Assembly (NCBI GenBank): GCA_937881145.1
Contig: CALGFL010000463.1
Span: 1-5,717 of the forward strand
Length of the DNA stretch: 5,717 nucleotides
Source of the DNA: an uncultured Bordetella sp.
GTDB lineage: Bacteria > Pseudomonadota > Gammaproteobacteria > Burkholderiales > Burkholderiaceae_B
Direction of reading: 5' to 3'
Shown here: piece after piece, positions 1 through 5,717 of the stretch
Layout of the letters: every line of letters begins with the position of its first letter
How positions within the stretch are numbered: the stretch's first letter is position 1
The notes under the pieces: generated by a model
Databases searched by the model: none
The model's input: only the letters and a program-made list of their open reading frames with translations
What the model was told of the DNA's origin: nothing
Made by a program: the position numbers and the translations under genes

Positions 1-57
<57 letters not shown>

Positions 58-65
58 AGAACGAG

Positions 66-95
66 ACTATATCATAAATCGTGAGCCGCGCTCAA
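66..95 (-). promoter_or_regulatory. Candidate promoter of the tRNA-Pro gene
   Basis: On the minus strand, TTGAGC (90-95) and TATAGT (66-71) are separated by 18 bp and match the sigma-70 -35 and -10 boxes at 4/6 and 5/6 positions. Transcription would start a few bases before the mature tRNA 5' end at 55. The -35 box lies in the loop and left flank of the terminator hairpin of the upstream operon. An alternative -10, TATGAT (71-76), has no well-spaced -35. This is motif matching only. Confidence 0.45.
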
Positions 96-113
96 ACAGC
101 GCGGCTCACGATT
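77..113 (-). terminator. 16-bp hairpin ending the ihfA-merR operon
   Basis: Positions 77-92 and 98-113 form a perfect 16-bp inverted repeat around the 5-nt loop 93-97. It contains the stop codon of the MerR-family gene (106-108) and lies just before tRNA-Pro. Below the stem the minus strand continues TTTATGATAT, which is U-rich but not a clean U run. Stem strength and position favour a terminator. It may be only partly efficient, or it may act mainly as a 3'-end stabilising or processing structure between mRNA and tRNA. Confidence 0.7.
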
Positions 114-504
114 CGGTCTTGGACGCTTCGCCCAGCAACTCGGCGATCTGCGCCAGCTCGGTGCGCAGCGATTGCAGCTCGCCCGAGCTCAGGCGAACGG
201 CGGCATCCGGATCGTTCACCGCAGCATCGCCGCGCGTATCGCCCAGGCGATTGCGCGCGCCGCTGATGGTGAAGCCCTGTTCGTAAAGCAGCGAACGGAT
301 GCGGCGGATGAGCAGCACTTCATGGTGCTGGTAATAGCGCCGGTTGCCGCGCCGCTTGACCGGCTTGAGTTGGGTGAATTCCTGCTCCCAATAGCGCAGG
401 ACATGCGGCTTGACGCCGCACAGGTCGCTGACTTCGCCGATCGTGAAATAGCGTTTGGCGGGAATGGGCGGCAGCGTGACGTCGGTATTTTCAGGACGGG
501 TCAT
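106..504 (-). CDS. Small MerR-family transcriptional regulator
   Basis: This 132-residue protein carries an N-terminal MerR-type winged helix-turn-helix. Residues about 19-39 (YFTIGEVSDLCGVKPHVLRYW) are the HTH, with the family's typical IGEV...LRYWE pattern, and RRGNRRYY (51-58) forms the wing. Residues 62-90 continue the DNA-binding domain (LLIRRIRSLLYEQGFTISGAR). A short helical segment (about 107-126) could be the dimerisation coiled coil. There is no recognisable effector domain, and the only cysteine (C29) rules out metal sensing by the usual cysteine set. The start lies 8 nt after the ihfA stop, so it is probably cotranscribed and translationally linked. No good Shine-Dalgarno sequence sits in the gap (TAATCCCTTCC); the nearest purine run, GAAGAGG, lies in the end of ihfA. 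MerR-type genes after ihfA are common in betaproteobacteria, but I know of no proven target. Confidence 0.9.
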   Translation of the reverse strand: MTRPENTDVTLPPIPAKRYFTIGEVSDLCGVKPHVLRYWEQEFTQLKPVKRRGNRRYYQHHEVLLIRRIRSLLYEQGFTISGARNRLGDTRGDAAVNDPDAAVRLSSGELQSLRTELAQIAELLGEASKTES

Positions 505-512
505 GGAAGGGA

Positions 513-848
513 TTATGCCTCTTCGTCAAGACCGAGTTCGTCCTCGGCGGGGGCCTGCTCGACCACGCTCTTGAGTTTCTGGCTGGCGTGGAAGGTGACC
601 ACGCGCCGCGCCGCGATGGGGATGGTCTCGCCCGTCTTGGGATTGCGTCCCGGGCGCGGCGGCTTGTCGCGCACCTGGAAATTGCCGAAGCCCGAGAGCT
701 TGACCGAGTCGCCGCGGGCCAGCGCCTCGCGGATTTCTTCGAAAAAAGTATCGACGATGTCCTTGGCTTCGCGCTTGTTCAGGCCGACCCGCTCGAAGAG
801 CAGTTCGGCCAGTTCGGCCTTGGTGAGAGTGCGCGGTTCAGCGAGCAT
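513..848 (-). CDS. ihfA: Integration host factor subunit alpha
   Basis: A 111-residue subunit of the IHF heterodimer, the nucleoid protein that binds specific sites and bends DNA sharply for recombination, replication and promoter control. The HU/IHF fold is complete: N-terminal helices ([25 protein letters not shown], about 8-32), the GFGNF turn (53-57), and the beta arm with [10 protein letters not shown] (65-74), whose P70 matches the DNA-intercalating proline of E. coli IhfA. ARRVVTF (80-86) and QKLKS (90-94) follow. An acidic tail ([11 protein letters not shown], 101-111) extends beyond the conserved core. The ATG at 848 is preferred over an in-frame ATG at 947 because the latter would add 33 non-family residues encoded inside pheT, while 848 has GAGGGG 5 nt upstream. 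It follows pheT by 38 nt, the same order as in E. coli. Confidence 0.96.
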   Translation of the reverse strand: MLAEPRTLTKAELAELLFERVGLNKREAKDIVDTFFEEIREALARGDSVKLSGFGNFQVRDKPPRPGRNPKTGETIPIAARRVVTFHASQKLKSVVEQAPAEDELGLDEEA

Positions 849-853
849 TGGGT

Positions 854-859
854 CCCCTC
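854..859 (-). promoter_or_regulatory. Shine-Dalgarno site that fixes the ihfA start
   Basis: GAGGGG on the minus strand lies 5 nt before the ATG at 848, in the 38-nt gap after the pheT stop. It supports the 111-residue form of IhfA rather than a longer product starting inside pheT. Confidence 0.7.
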
Positions 860-886
860 TGTTCTTATGTCGATGCGTGCCTCGGA

Positions 887-3340
887 TCAGTCCCGCAGTC
901 GCGCGCCGTGCGCGGCCGACAGGGCCTCCAGCAAGTGTGCCATGCATTCGGATACGCGCGCTTCGTCCAGCGTCATTTCAGTGTCTTGCAGCCAGAAACG
1001 GAAGGCAAGGCTTTTCTCGGCGGGGGTTTGAGCCCCTTCTTGGCCTGCCTGCGGCTTCTCGCGCCACACGTCGAACAGGCGCGCATCGCGCACCACCGCC
1101 AGCCTGGCGTCGGCCTGTACGGCGCGGGCCACCGTGTCCAGCAGCGCCTGGGCCGGCGTGTCGGCCTTGACCCACAAAGCCAGGTCGCGCAGCACCACGG
1201 GCTGGCGCGAGATCTCGCCCACCGCGGGCATGACACCCGCCTGCAAGACGGCGACGTCCAGCTCGAACACCACCGGCGCATGCGCCAGTTCGGCCTGCTG
1301 CGCCCAGCGCGGATGCAGCTCGCCGATCCAGCCGACGGCCTGGCCGTCCAACTCGATGCGGGCGCTGCGGCCGGGGTGCAACGCAGGATGGGCTCGATCG
1401 GCCGCGGCCGCCGTAAAGCGCAGCGCTTGCGCGCGCGCGCCGAACAGGGCTTGCACGTCCATCTTCACGTCGTAGAAATCGACCTGGCGCGCGGACTCGC
1501 CCCACTGCTCGGCCACGGCCGGGCCCCAGGCCGCGCCGGCCAGGCGCATGGGCTGGTTCACGCCGGCGACCGACAAGGGGCCGTCGACGACCGCGGCGTC
1601 GCGCAGGAACACGCCGCCCAGCTCGAACACGCGCACGCGCGTCTGCTTGCGGTTGGCGTTGTGGCGGATGTTGGCGACCAGGCCGGCGATCAGGCTCGAG
1701 CGCATCACCGACATATGGCTGGCGATGGGATTGAGCAGGCGCACGGGCTCGTCGTTGCCCGTGTAGTCGCGCTCCCAGTCGGCATCGACGAAGCTGTAGT
1801 TGACGACTTCCTGGTAATCGCGCGCGGCGATCAGGCGGCGCAGCGCGTGCGGGCCGCGATGCGTCTCGGGTTCGGCGCGCATCTTGGCGCGCGCCATGGG
1901 CGGCACGTCGGGAATGCTCTCGAAGCCGTGGATGCGGGCCACTTCTTCGATGAGGTCTTCTTCGATGTTGATGTCGAAGCGGTAGGAAGGCGGCGTGACG
2001 ATGAAGTCGTCGCCCGCATCGGTCGACTCCCGCGTGAACGGCAGGCTCAGGCGCGTGAAGATGTCAGCGACTTCCTCGCCCGTGACCGGTACGCCCAGCA
2101 CGCGCCGGCAGCGCGCCAGGCGCATGCGCACGGGCTTGCGCTCGGGAAGCTTGAGCACCTGGTCTTGCAGCGGGCCGGCCTGGCCGCCGCAGATCTCCAG
2201 GATCAGCGCGGTGATGCGTTCCAGGTGTTCGGGAATGGTGGCGTAGTCCACGCCGCGCTCGTAGCGGTGGCTGGCTTCGGAGCTGAACTTGAAGCGGCGC
2301 GGCCGGCCGGCGATGGCGTCGGCCCACCAGAAGGCCGCTTCGACGAAGATGTTGCGCGTGTCCAGCGTGACCGAGGTCGCTTCGCCGCCCATGATGCCGG
2401 CCAGGCTTTCGACCTTGCCGCCGGCGGTGATCACGCCCACCGTCTCGTCCAGCGCGATGGTCTGGCCGTTGAGCAGCTCCAGGTTTTCGCCGGTGCGGCC
2501 CCAGCGCACTTCGAGTTCGCCCGGCACCTTGTCCAGGTCGAACACGTGGGTGGGACGGCCCAGCTCCAGCATGACGTAATTGGAGATGTCCACCAGCGCC
2601 GAGATCGAGCGCATGCCGGCGCGCTCCAGGCGCGTCTTCATCCAGTCGGGCGAAGCGGCGCGGGCATTGACGCCGCGGATCACGCGGCCGGCGAAGCGGC
2701 CACACAGATCGGGCGCGCTCACCTTCACGGGCAGGCGGTCGTCGATGGTGACGGCCACGGGCGTCATCGAAGGTGCCGTCATCGGCGCGCCGGTGAGCGC
2801 AGTCACTTCGCGCGCCACGCCCAAGACGGACAGGCAGTCGGCGCGGTTGGGCGTGAGCTTGAGCGTGAAGACCATGTCTTCCAGATCGAGCGCCTGGCGG
2901 ATGTCGGTGCCCGGCACCAACGACCCGGACAGGATCATCAGGCCGCTGTGGTCTTGCGACATGCCCAGCTCGCGCGCCGAGCACAGCATGCCGAAAGACT
3001 CGACGCCGCGCATCTTGGCCTTGCCGATCTTCACGTCGCCGGGCAGCACGCTGCCCACGCGCGCCAGCGGCACGGTGATGCCGGCCGCCGCGTTGGGCGC
3101 GCCGCAGACGATCTGCAGCAGCTCGCCCGAACCGTCGTCGACCTTGCACACGCGCAGCTTGTCGGCGTCCGGGTGCGGGGCGATGTCTTCGATGCGCGCC
3201 ACCACCACGCCGGAGAACGGCGGCACGGCGGGCTGCAGGTCGTCGACCTCGAGGCCGGCCATGGTGAGCTTGTGCGCGAGTTCGTCGGTGGACAGCTTGG
3301 GGTCGACCAGCGAACGCAGCCAGGATTCGGGAAATTGCAT
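887..3340 (-). CDS. pheT: Phenylalanyl-tRNA synthetase beta subunit
   Basis: This 817-residue protein is the beta chain of the cytoplasmic alpha2-beta2 enzyme that charges tRNA-Phe. The N-terminal part is followed by an EMAP/OB-type tRNA-binding domain (about 40-150, with [10 protein letters not shown] at 56-65). [17 protein letters not shown] (163-179) leads into the B3/B4 editing region (about 205-390), with [19 protein letters not shown] (250-268) and AGIMGGE (314-320). The B5 domain spans about 403-478 ([20 protein letters not shown], 454-473). A degenerate class II catalytic-like core follows (about 490-700), and the C-terminal FDX-ACB tRNA-binding domain starts near [12 protein letters not shown] (711). 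In that last domain a loop of about 18 residues ([18 protein letters not shown], 760-777) looks long. Total length is slightly above the E. coli protein (about 795). The start is 13 nt after the pheS stop, with a modest AAAGAG ribosome site. Confidence 0.98.
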   Translation of the reverse strand: MQFPESWLRSLVDPKLSTDELAHKLTMAGLEVDDLQPAVPPFSGVVVARIEDIAPHPDADKLRVCKVDDGSGELLQIVCGAPNAAAGITVPLARVGSVLPGDVKIGKAKMRGVESFGMLCSARELGMSQDHSGLMILSGSLVPGTDIRQALDLEDMVFTLKLTPNRADCLSVLGVAREVTALTGAPMTAPSMTPVAVTIDDRLPVKVSAPDLCGRFAGRVIRGVNARAASPDWMKTRLERAGMRSISALVDISNYVMLELGRPTHVFDLDKVPGELEVRWGRTGENLELLNGQTIALDETVGVITAGGKVESLAGIMGGEATSVTLDTRNIFVEAAFWWADAIAGRPRRFKFSSEASHRYERGVDYATIPEHLERITALILEICGGQAGPLQDQVLKLPERKPVRMRLARCRRVLGVPVTGEEVADIFTRLSLPFTRESTDAGDDFIVTPPSYRFDINIEEDLIEEVARIHGFESIPDVPPMARAKMRAEPETHRGPHALRRLIAARDYQEVVNYSFVDADWERDYTGNDEPVRLLNPIASHMSVMRSSLIAGLVANIRHNANRKQTRVRVFELGGVFLRDAAVVDGPLSVAGVNQPMRLAGAAWGPAVAEQWGESARQVDFYDVKMDVQALFGARAQALRFTAAAADRAHPALHPGRSARIELDGQAVGWIGELHPRWAQQAELAHAPVVFELDVAVLQAGVMPAVGEISRQPVVLRDLALWVKADTPAQALLDTVARAVQADARLAVVRDARLFDVWREKPQAGQEGAQTPAEKSLAFRFWLQDTEMTLDEARVSECMAHLLEALSAAHGARLRD

Positions 3341-3353
3341 ATCAGCTCTTTCT

Positions 3354-4382
3354 TTATTCGTTGAACTGGCGCAGGAAGCGCAGGTCGCCTTCGTAGAACT
3401 GGCGCAGATCGTTGACGCCGTAGCGCAGCATGGTCAGGCGCTCCAGGCCCGAACCGAAGGCAAAGCCGATGTAGCGCTCGGGATCGAGCCCGAAATTGCG
3501 CACCACCTGCGGATGCACCTGGCCCGAACCCGAGATCTCCAGCCAGCGGCCCTTGTTGGGACCGGACGTGAACATCATGTCGATCTCGGCAGAAGGTTCC
3601 GTGAAGGGGAAGAAGGACGGGCGAAAGCGCACCACCAGATCGTCGCTTTCGAAAAAGCAGCGCAGGAAATCGGTGTACACGCCCTTCAGGTCGGCGAACG
3701 AAATGTGCTCGTCGATCCACAGGCCTTCGACCTGGTGGAACATCGGCGAGTGCGTGGCGTCGCTGTCGACGCGATAGGTGCGGCCCGGCGCGATGACCTT
3801 GATCGGCGGGTGGTCCTTGTGCATGCGGGCATAGCGCACCTGCATGGGGCTGGTGTGCGTGCGCAGAAGCAGCGGCTGGCCATCGCTGCCGTTCATGTCG
3901 ACGTAGAACGTGTCCTGCATCGAACGCGCGGGATGGTCCGGCGGGCTGTTCAGGGCGGTGAAGTTGGTCCAGTCGTTCTCGATCTCGGGGCCGCTGGCCA
4001 CGTCGAAACCAATGGAGCGGAAGATCTGCTCGACCCGTTCCCAGGTGCGGATCACCGGGTGGATGCCGCCGGGCAGCTTGCCGCGGCCGGGCAGCGTGAC
4101 GTCGATGGTCTCGCCGGCCAGGCGCGCGTCGAGCTCGGCCTGCGCCAGGCCGGCGCGGCGCGCGACGAGCAGCGCCTCGATCTTCTGCTTGGCCTGATTG
4201 ATGCGCGCGCCGGTGTCGCGTTTCTCTTGAGCGGACAGCGCGCCCAGGCCCTTGAGCAGCACCGTCAGGGCGCCCTCTTTACCCAGGAAGCGCGCCTTGG
4301 CGTTTTCCAGCGCCGCGTTATCTGCGGCCTGCGCGAAACTTTGTTCAGCCTGGGCAACCAGGTCGTCTAGCGATGTACTCAT
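3354..4382 (-). CDS. pheS: Phenylalanyl-tRNA synthetase alpha subunit
   Basis: This 342-residue catalytic chain of the alpha2-beta2 synthetase activates Phe with ATP and transfers it to tRNA-Phe. Residues 1-85 form the N-terminal helical coiled coil that contacts tRNA. The class II core follows: motif 1 near [20 protein letters not shown] (106-125); motif 2 spanning [13 protein letters not shown] (174-186) to [20 protein letters not shown] (200-219); and motif 3 in [20 protein letters not shown] (306-325). A308 in FAFG is, by motif position, the residue matching E. coli A294, which shapes the Phe pocket. GGIHP and [12 protein letters not shown] (257-268) are also typical. The length is normal for the family (327 in E. 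coli). No strong Shine-Dalgarno sequence precedes the ATG at 4382. The start is chosen because MSTSLDDLV begins directly before the conserved helix. Confidence 0.98.
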   Translation of the reverse strand: MSTSLDDLVAQAEQSFAQAADNAALENAKARFLGKEGALTVLLKGLGALSAQEKRDTGARINQAKQKIEALLVARRAGLAQAELDARLAGETIDVTLPGRGKLPGGIHPVIRTWERVEQIFRSIGFDVASGPEIENDWTNFTALNSPPDHPARSMQDTFYVDMNGSDGQPLLLRTHTSPMQVRYARMHKDHPPIKVIAPGRTYRVDSDATHSPMFHQVEGLWIDEHISFADLKGVYTDFLRCFFESDDLVVRFRPSFFPFTEPSAEIDMMFTSGPNKGRWLEISGSGQVHPQVVRNFGLDPERYIGFAFGSGLERLTMLRYGVNDLRQFYEGDLRFLRQFNE

Positions 4383-4412
4383 GGGCGTCGCAAAACTTGT
4401 CGAAGCGATGGA

Positions 4413-4470
4413 CAGGGCCTTTTCAGACCCTGAAAATACAAATGGGGCTGGAGATCGACCCCAGCCCCAT
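4413..4470 (-). terminator. Tandem hairpins between rplT and pheS (terminator or attenuator)
   Basis: In the 140-base gap 4383-4522, the minus strand holds a perfect 10-bp stem (ATGGGGCTGG at 4461-4470 with CCAGCCCCAT at 4442-4451, 9-nt loop). It is followed directly by TTGTATTTTC, a broken U tract. A second stem, CAGGGTC (4426-4432) with GGCCCTG (4413-4419), follows with loop TGAAAA and one G-T pair. The first is a plausible terminator for the ribosomal-protein part of the operon that lets some polymerase through to pheST. E. coli controls pheST here by attenuation through the pheM leader peptide, but no Phe-rich leader is visible. No clear promoter for pheS was found in the rest of this gap. 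Confidence 0.6.
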
Positions 4471-4522
4471 CTGAGGCGCGATGCGCACTCGAGCGCACCG
4501 GTTTATTGCTTGCCTGGGCAGC

Positions 4523-4882
4523 TTAGACGCCCAGTGCGGCTTTGGCCTGCTGCACGATGGCGGCAAAGCCGGCCTTGTCGCGCACGGCCAGGTCGGCCAG
4601 CACCTTGCGATCGAGTTCGATCGCGGCCTTCTTCAGGCCGGCGATGAACACGCTGTAGCTCATGCCGTTTTCGCGCACAGCGGCGTTGATACGGGTGATC
4701 CACAGGGCGCGGAAGGTGCGCTTCTTGTTGCGGCGGTCGCGGTAGGCATATTGGCCGGCGCGCATGACCGCCTGTTTGGCGATACGGAATACATTGCCGC
4801 GGCGGCCACGATAACCCTTGGCGGCGGTCAGGACTTTCTTGTGACGGGCACGGGCGGTAACACCACGTTTAACGCGAGGCAT
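4523..4882 (-). CDS. rplT: 50S ribosomal protein L20
   Basis: A 119-residue protein of typical length that binds 23S rRNA and is essential early in large-subunit assembly. The N-terminal half is the long basic extension threading into rRNA ([42 protein letters not shown], to about residue 57). The C-terminal half (about 58-119, [17 protein letters not shown]...) is the globular domain. In E. coli that domain also binds the operon mRNA and represses rpmI and rplT translation. AGGAG (4889-4893) lies 6 nt before the ATG and overlaps the end of rpmI, whose stop is 12 nt upstream. This fits coupled translation of rpmI and rplT. Confidence 0.98.
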   Translation of the reverse strand: MPRVKRGVTARARHKKVLTAAKGYRGRRGNVFRIAKQAVMRAGQYAYRDRRNKKRTFRALWITRINAAVRENGMSYSVFIAGLKKAAIELDRKVLADLAVRDKAGFAAIVQQAKAALGV

Positions 4883-4894
4883 GGTGGTCTCCTA

Positions 4895-5092
4895 TCAAGC
4901 GTAAGGCATCATCGCGCGAACCGACGCGACGTTGGTTTCATGAACGGCGGCCGAGCCACGCAGCTGGCGCTTGTTCTTGGTGGTCTTCTTGGTCAGGATG
5001 TGACGCTTGAACGCCTGACCGCGCTTGATCGATCCGCTGCCGCGAACCTGAAAGCGCTTGGAAGCGCTTTTCTTGGTTTTCATCTTGGGCAT
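4895..5092 (-). CDS. rpmI: 50S ribosomal protein L35
   Basis: A 65-residue, strongly basic protein of the usual length for L35, a small component of the 50S subunit. [20 protein letters not shown] (1-20) is the conserved family start. [18 protein letters not shown] (about 29-46) is the second basic block, and the C terminus is short (VRAMMPYA). It is the first gene behind the promoter at 5274-5303, with a leader of about 175 nt and only a weak purine-rich ribosome site (GGAAAAG). In E. coli this start is the target of L20 feedback repression. Codons for residues about 8-14 form a near-perfect inverted repeat (5051-5070) that resembles a leader element at 5175-5188. Confidence 0.97.
   Translation of the reverse strand: MPKMKTKKSASKRFQVRGSGSIKRGQAFKRHILTKKTTKNKRQLRGSAAVHETNVASVRAMMPYA
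5051..5070 (-). repeat. 20-nt inverted repeat inside rpmI
   Basis: AAAGCGCTT and AAGCGCTTT (minus strand) are perfect inverse complements separated by CC. They can fold as a 7-8 bp hairpin about 22 nt into the rpmI message. The core GCGCTTCCAAGCGC (5054-5067) differs at one base from the leader palindrome at 5175-5188. It encodes conserved L35 residues (around SASKRF), so part of the pattern may simply reflect protein and codon constraints. Confidence 0.6.
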
Positions 5093-5174
5093 GATGCTTT
5101 TCCAGTTTAACTACCCTTCGGGACGCATCGGCGGCCGTGGGGTCGGTGAGTGTCGTAGTCGGGTGTCTGGGCTT

Positions 5175-5188
5175 GCGCTTCGAAGCGC
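5175..5188. repeat. 14-bp perfect palindrome in the rpmI leader
   Basis: GCGCTTCGAAGCGC equals its own reverse complement and can form a short 5-bp hairpin with a 4-nt loop in the leader RNA. It lies 82 nt upstream of the rpmI start. The element is seen directly; any role, such as part of an L20 operator, is inference. Confidence 0.5.
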
Positions 5189-5240
5189 CACCTGGAACTT
5201 GCGACAAGCGGATTTCCCTCTTGCCTACCTGAGCCACATT

Positions 5241-5269
5241 GGCTTTTCCGCCATAAATGCGGGAAAGCC
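5241..5269 (-). other. Hairpin at the 5' end of the rpmI leader
   Basis: GGCTTTCCCGC (5259-5269) pairs with GCGGAAAAGCC (5241-5251) over 11 positions with one C-A mismatch, around the loop ATTTATG. With a start site expected near 5266-5268, the transcript would begin with this stem, which could protect the mRNA 5' end. On the plus strand the same stem is followed by TTTGATTATAT, so it could also stop antisense transcription. The rest of the 5093-5384 gap shows no gene. Confidence 0.5.
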
Positions 5270-5289
5270 TTTGATTATATGGCAAAAAA
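5264..5289 (-). promoter_or_regulatory. Candidate IHF binding site over the operon promoter
   Basis: AATCAAAGGCTTT (5264-5276, minus strand) fits the IHF core consensus WATCAANNNNTTR at all specified positions except the last. A T6 run (5284-5289) lies 7 bp upstream, like the A/T tract beside the core of the phage lambda H' site. The core overlaps the -10 box and the expected start point. Since ihfA is in this operon, repression by IHF would be a feedback loop. This is motif matching, without binding data. Confidence 0.35.
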
Positions 5290-5303
5290 CGTACAGAAGG
5301 CAA
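5274..5303 (-). promoter_or_regulatory. Sigma-70-type promoter of the rpmI-rplT-pheST-ihfA operon
   Basis: The minus strand has a perfect TATAAT (5274-5279) and TTGCCT (5298-5303, 4/6 match to TTGACA) with an 18-bp spacer. The expected start is near 5266-5268, giving a leader of about 175 nt before rpmI. It lies 70-110 bases after the end of the acyl-CoA synthetase gene and is the only strong promoter-like pattern I see in this gap. Confidence 0.65.
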
Positions 5304-5317
5304 TCCGCAGCAAGCGC

Positions 5318-5341
5318 CTGCCCGCACATCCCGACGGGCAG
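5318..5341 (-). terminator. Possible weak terminator after the acyl-CoA synthetase gene
   Basis: CTGCCCG (5335-5341) pairs perfectly with CGGGCAG (5318-5324) around a 10-nt loop, 44 nt beyond the stop codon. No U tract follows directly; the nearest T run is at 5284-5289. It may end the upstream transcript inefficiently, or be one of the many chance stems of GC-rich DNA. Confidence 0.25.
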
Positions 5342-5384
5342 ATGCGTCACCGTCGTATCAACTCCCGCCGCGCGCCGGCCGCCG

Positions 5385-5717
5385 TCAGGCCGTCTTCGCC
5401 TCGTCCAGCCCCAGTTCGTGGCGCATGGTTTCGCGGATCTTGAACTTCTGGATCTTGCCCGTCACCGTCATGGGGAAAGCGTCGACGAAGCGTATGTAGC
5501 GCGGGATCTTCTGATGGGCGATCTGTCCCTTGCAGAAGTCGCGCACGGCGTCCTCGGTCAGCGCCTGGCCCGGCTTGACGATGATCCAGGCGCAGAGTTC
5601 CTCGCCGTACTTGGGGTCGGGCACGCCCACCACCTGCACGTCCTGGATGGCGGGATGGCGATAGAGGAATTCCTCGATCTCGCGCGGATAGACGTTCTCG
5701 CCGCCGCGGATGACCAT
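5385..5717 (-). CDS. AMP-forming acyl-CoA synthetase, C-terminal part
   Basis: Only the last 110 codons are in the window. The protein continues beyond 5717, and the first visible ATG is an internal Met, not a start. The fragment is the mobile C-terminal domain of the ANL superfamily (acyl-CoA synthetases, adenylation domains). [14 protein letters not shown] (fragment residues 5-18) follows the hinge and binds near the adenylate, and [16 protein letters not shown] (30-45) is a conserved strand. [14 protein letters not shown] (83-96) holds the lysine (K88) that in this family catalyses adenylate formation. GGENVYP together with TGKIQK is typical of fatty acyl-CoA and related carboxylate-CoA ligases, but chain length and substrate cannot be read from this part. 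It ends with TGA at 5385-5387, 292 bases before rpmI, and is probably a separate transcription unit. Confidence 0.9.
   Translation of the reverse strand: MVIRGGENVYPREIEEFLYRHPAIQDVQVVGVPDPKYGEELCAWIIVKPGQALTEDAVRDFCKGQIAHQKIPRYIRFVDAFPMTVTGKIQKFKIRETMRHELGLDEAKTA

Noticed and set aside
849..947. An upstream in-frame start extending IhfA by 33 residues
   Set aside because: The extra residues are encoded within the end of pheT, match nothing in the IHF family, and a better ribosome site precedes the ATG at 848.
848..3364. A plus-strand open frame of 838 codons spanning all of pheT
   Set aside because: It is exactly antisense to a full, well-recognised pheT and has the low-complexity H/A/R/G composition typical of antisense frames in GC-rich genes.
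2580..4370. A plus-strand open frame of 596 codons opposite the start of pheT and pheS
   Set aside because: It crosses two convincing minus-strand genes, resembles no family and follows from the codon bias of the opposite strand.
4423..4470. A 15-codon minus-strand frame before pheS considered as a pheM-like leader peptide
   Set aside because: It has a single Phe codon, no Shine-Dalgarno sequence, and its ATG lies inside the terminator-like stem.
4938..5327. A minus-strand 129-codon frame over the rpmI leader, checked as an infC remnant
   Set aside because: It shows no IF-3 motifs and its last part is rpmI read in the wrong frame.
5279..5443. A plus-strand frame of 54 basic codons starting ATGGCAAAAAAC
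   Set aside because: It runs antisense into the acyl-CoA synthetase gene, has no well-placed ribosome site, and its start overlaps the minus-strand -10 box.

Overview
This window is GC-rich chromosomal DNA whose genes all read on the minus strand. Protein sequences and gene order point to a betaproteobacterium, most likely Alcaligenaceae (Bordetella/Achromobacter type). That placement rests on remembered resemblance of IhfA, PheS and PheT to Bordetella proteins, not on a search.

Read in the direction of transcription (high to low coordinates), the window starts with the 3' end of an acyl-CoA synthetase gene (5385-5717, cut by the window edge). A 292-base gap follows. It holds a good sigma-70-type promoter (TATAAT at 5274-5279) and a structured leader of roughly 175 nt. 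Then come rpmI (L35), rplT (L20), a 140-base gap with two hairpins, pheS and pheT (the two subunits of phenylalanyl-tRNA synthetase), ihfA (the alpha subunit of integration host factor) and a small MerR-family regulator. A perfect 16-bp hairpin ends this cluster. A tRNA-Pro(GGG) gene, cut by the left window edge, follows on the same strand.

This is the classical translation-machinery operon known from E. coli as thrS-infC-rpmI-rplT-pheM-pheS-pheT-ihfA. Two things differ here. thrS and infC are not upstream of rpmI, where an acyl-CoA synthetase and a dedicated promoter sit instead. No Phe-rich leader peptide (pheM) is visible before pheS, although a hairpin with a partial U tract is there.

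I found no exotic system such as a mobile element, CRISPR array, toxin-antitoxin or defence cluster. The interesting signals are regulatory: a near-consensus IHF site with an upstream T6 tract overlapping the operon promoter; a self-complementary element in the rpmI leader repeated almost exactly inside the rpmI coding sequence; and a tRNA promoter that appears to be built into the terminator hairpin of the preceding operon. Long plus-strand open frames opposite pheT and pheS are antisense shadows of these high-GC genes and are not annotated.
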